5,036 bases of DNA from an uncultured Thermoleophilia bacterium (GTDB taxonomy: Bacteria > Actinomycetota > Thermoleophilia > Gaiellales > F1-60-MAGs149): contig CADCWC010000319.1 in NCBI GenBank assembly GCA_902806305.1, positions 1 through 5,036 on the forward strand. Direction: 5' to 3'. The first letter of the stretch is position 1. Each line of letters begins with the position of its first letter. Both the position numbers and the translations under genes were made by a program. Shown here piece after piece: positions 4,836 to 5,036 of this stretch. The notes under the pieces were generated by a model. It searched no databases. It was not told the DNA's origin and saw only the letters and a program-made list of their open reading frames with translations.

Positions 4836-5036
4836 GGATCGACCGTCTCGACCTGACCGCGTTCGGGCCGTTCTCCGACCTCCGGCTGGAGCTCGGCGGC
4901 GCGCCGTTCCAGATCGTCCACGGACCGAACGAGGCGGGCAAGAGCACGACCCGGCGCGCGCTGGAGGGCCTGCTCTACGGCATCCCGCAACCGACCCCGG
5001 ACGCACACCTGCACCCCATGCCTGCGCTCCGCGTCG
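4832..5036 (+). CDS. Rad50/SbcC/YhaN-like AAA ATPase, 5' part only (cut by window end)
   Basis: The first 68 codons are present and the frame is still open at the window edge. The N-terminus MRIDRLDLTAFGPFSDLRLEL is the opening strand pair of SMC/Rad50-type ATPases. It is followed by the Walker A P-loop GPNEAGKST (residues 31-39), then the RALEGLLYGIP segment, and a D-x-H-x-H-P-M-x-x-L-R-V stretch (57-68) resembling the YhaN group more than classical SbcC. The full protein would be expected to carry long coiled coils and C-terminal Walker B and signature motifs, none of which are visible here. The GTG start overlaps the stop codon of the metallophosphoesterase in GTGA. The likely role is the ATP-driven partner of that nuclease. 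Confidence 0.88.
   Translation, partial: MRIDRLDLTAFGPFSDLRLELGGAPFQIVHGPNEAGKSTTRRALEGLLYGIPQPTPDAHLHPMPALRV

Noticed and set aside
3405..5006. Long minus-strand open frame (533 codons) antisense to the metallophosphoesterase and ATPase
   Set aside because: Its product is Arg/Gly/Ala/Asp-rich, low-complexity and without family motifs. It exactly mirrors two genes with intact catalytic motifs; long antisense frames are expected at this GC content.

Overview
This window is very GC-rich (over 70% by eye). Its codons end almost always in G or C, some starts are GTG, and two genes appear to lack a Shine-Dalgarno sequence. That points to a high-GC actinobacterium-like genome. The nuclease/ATPase pair at the right end would fit a Thermoleophilia/Solirubrobacterales-type organism, but this placement is an inference. 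I see no rRNA, tRNA, insertion sequence, integrase, CRISPR array or phage gene.

Left block, 25-1422 (+): a complete 14-helix-type DHA2 major facilitator (drug/proton antiporter) that begins on a GTG, apparently leaderless. Facing it, only 8 bp away tail to tail, is a three-gene minus-strand operon. Read from 3071 down to 1431, it encodes a small multidrug resistance (SMR) exporter of the SugE/Gdx type, a TetR-family repressor, and a small NAD(P)-binding (NmrA/atypical SDR-like) protein. Just upstream of the SMR start is a 34-bp near-perfect palindrome (3085-3118) that looks like the TetR operator and overlaps a candidate -10 box. The simplest reading is a self-regulated efflux/detoxification operon. 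Whether the convergent MFS pump belongs to the same regulon cannot be judged here, because only 24 bp of its upstream region are in the window.

Middle, 3072-3572: a 0.5-kb divergent intergenic region. It holds the operator, a nested inverted repeat, and a 40-residue single-pass membrane protein gene (3239-3361, +) that is too short for most gene finders. That gene has a leaderless-type start and is followed directly by a perfect 9-bp GC hairpin. About 190 bp after the hairpin carry nothing I can identify.

Right block, 3573-end (+): a calcineurin-like metallophosphoesterase of the SbcD/YhaO type, with all metal-binding motifs intact. Its stop codon overlaps the GTG start of a Rad50/SbcC/YhaN-like P-loop ATPase that runs off the window. 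Together they look like a translationally coupled Mre11-Rad50-like nuclease pair for DNA end processing or repair.

I found no clearly new multi-gene system. The points most worth a second look are the 34-bp operator with its self-regulated exporter-repressor-oxidoreductase operon, the unannotated 40-aa membrane protein, and the Trp-to-Phe change in the exporter's binding-site region.
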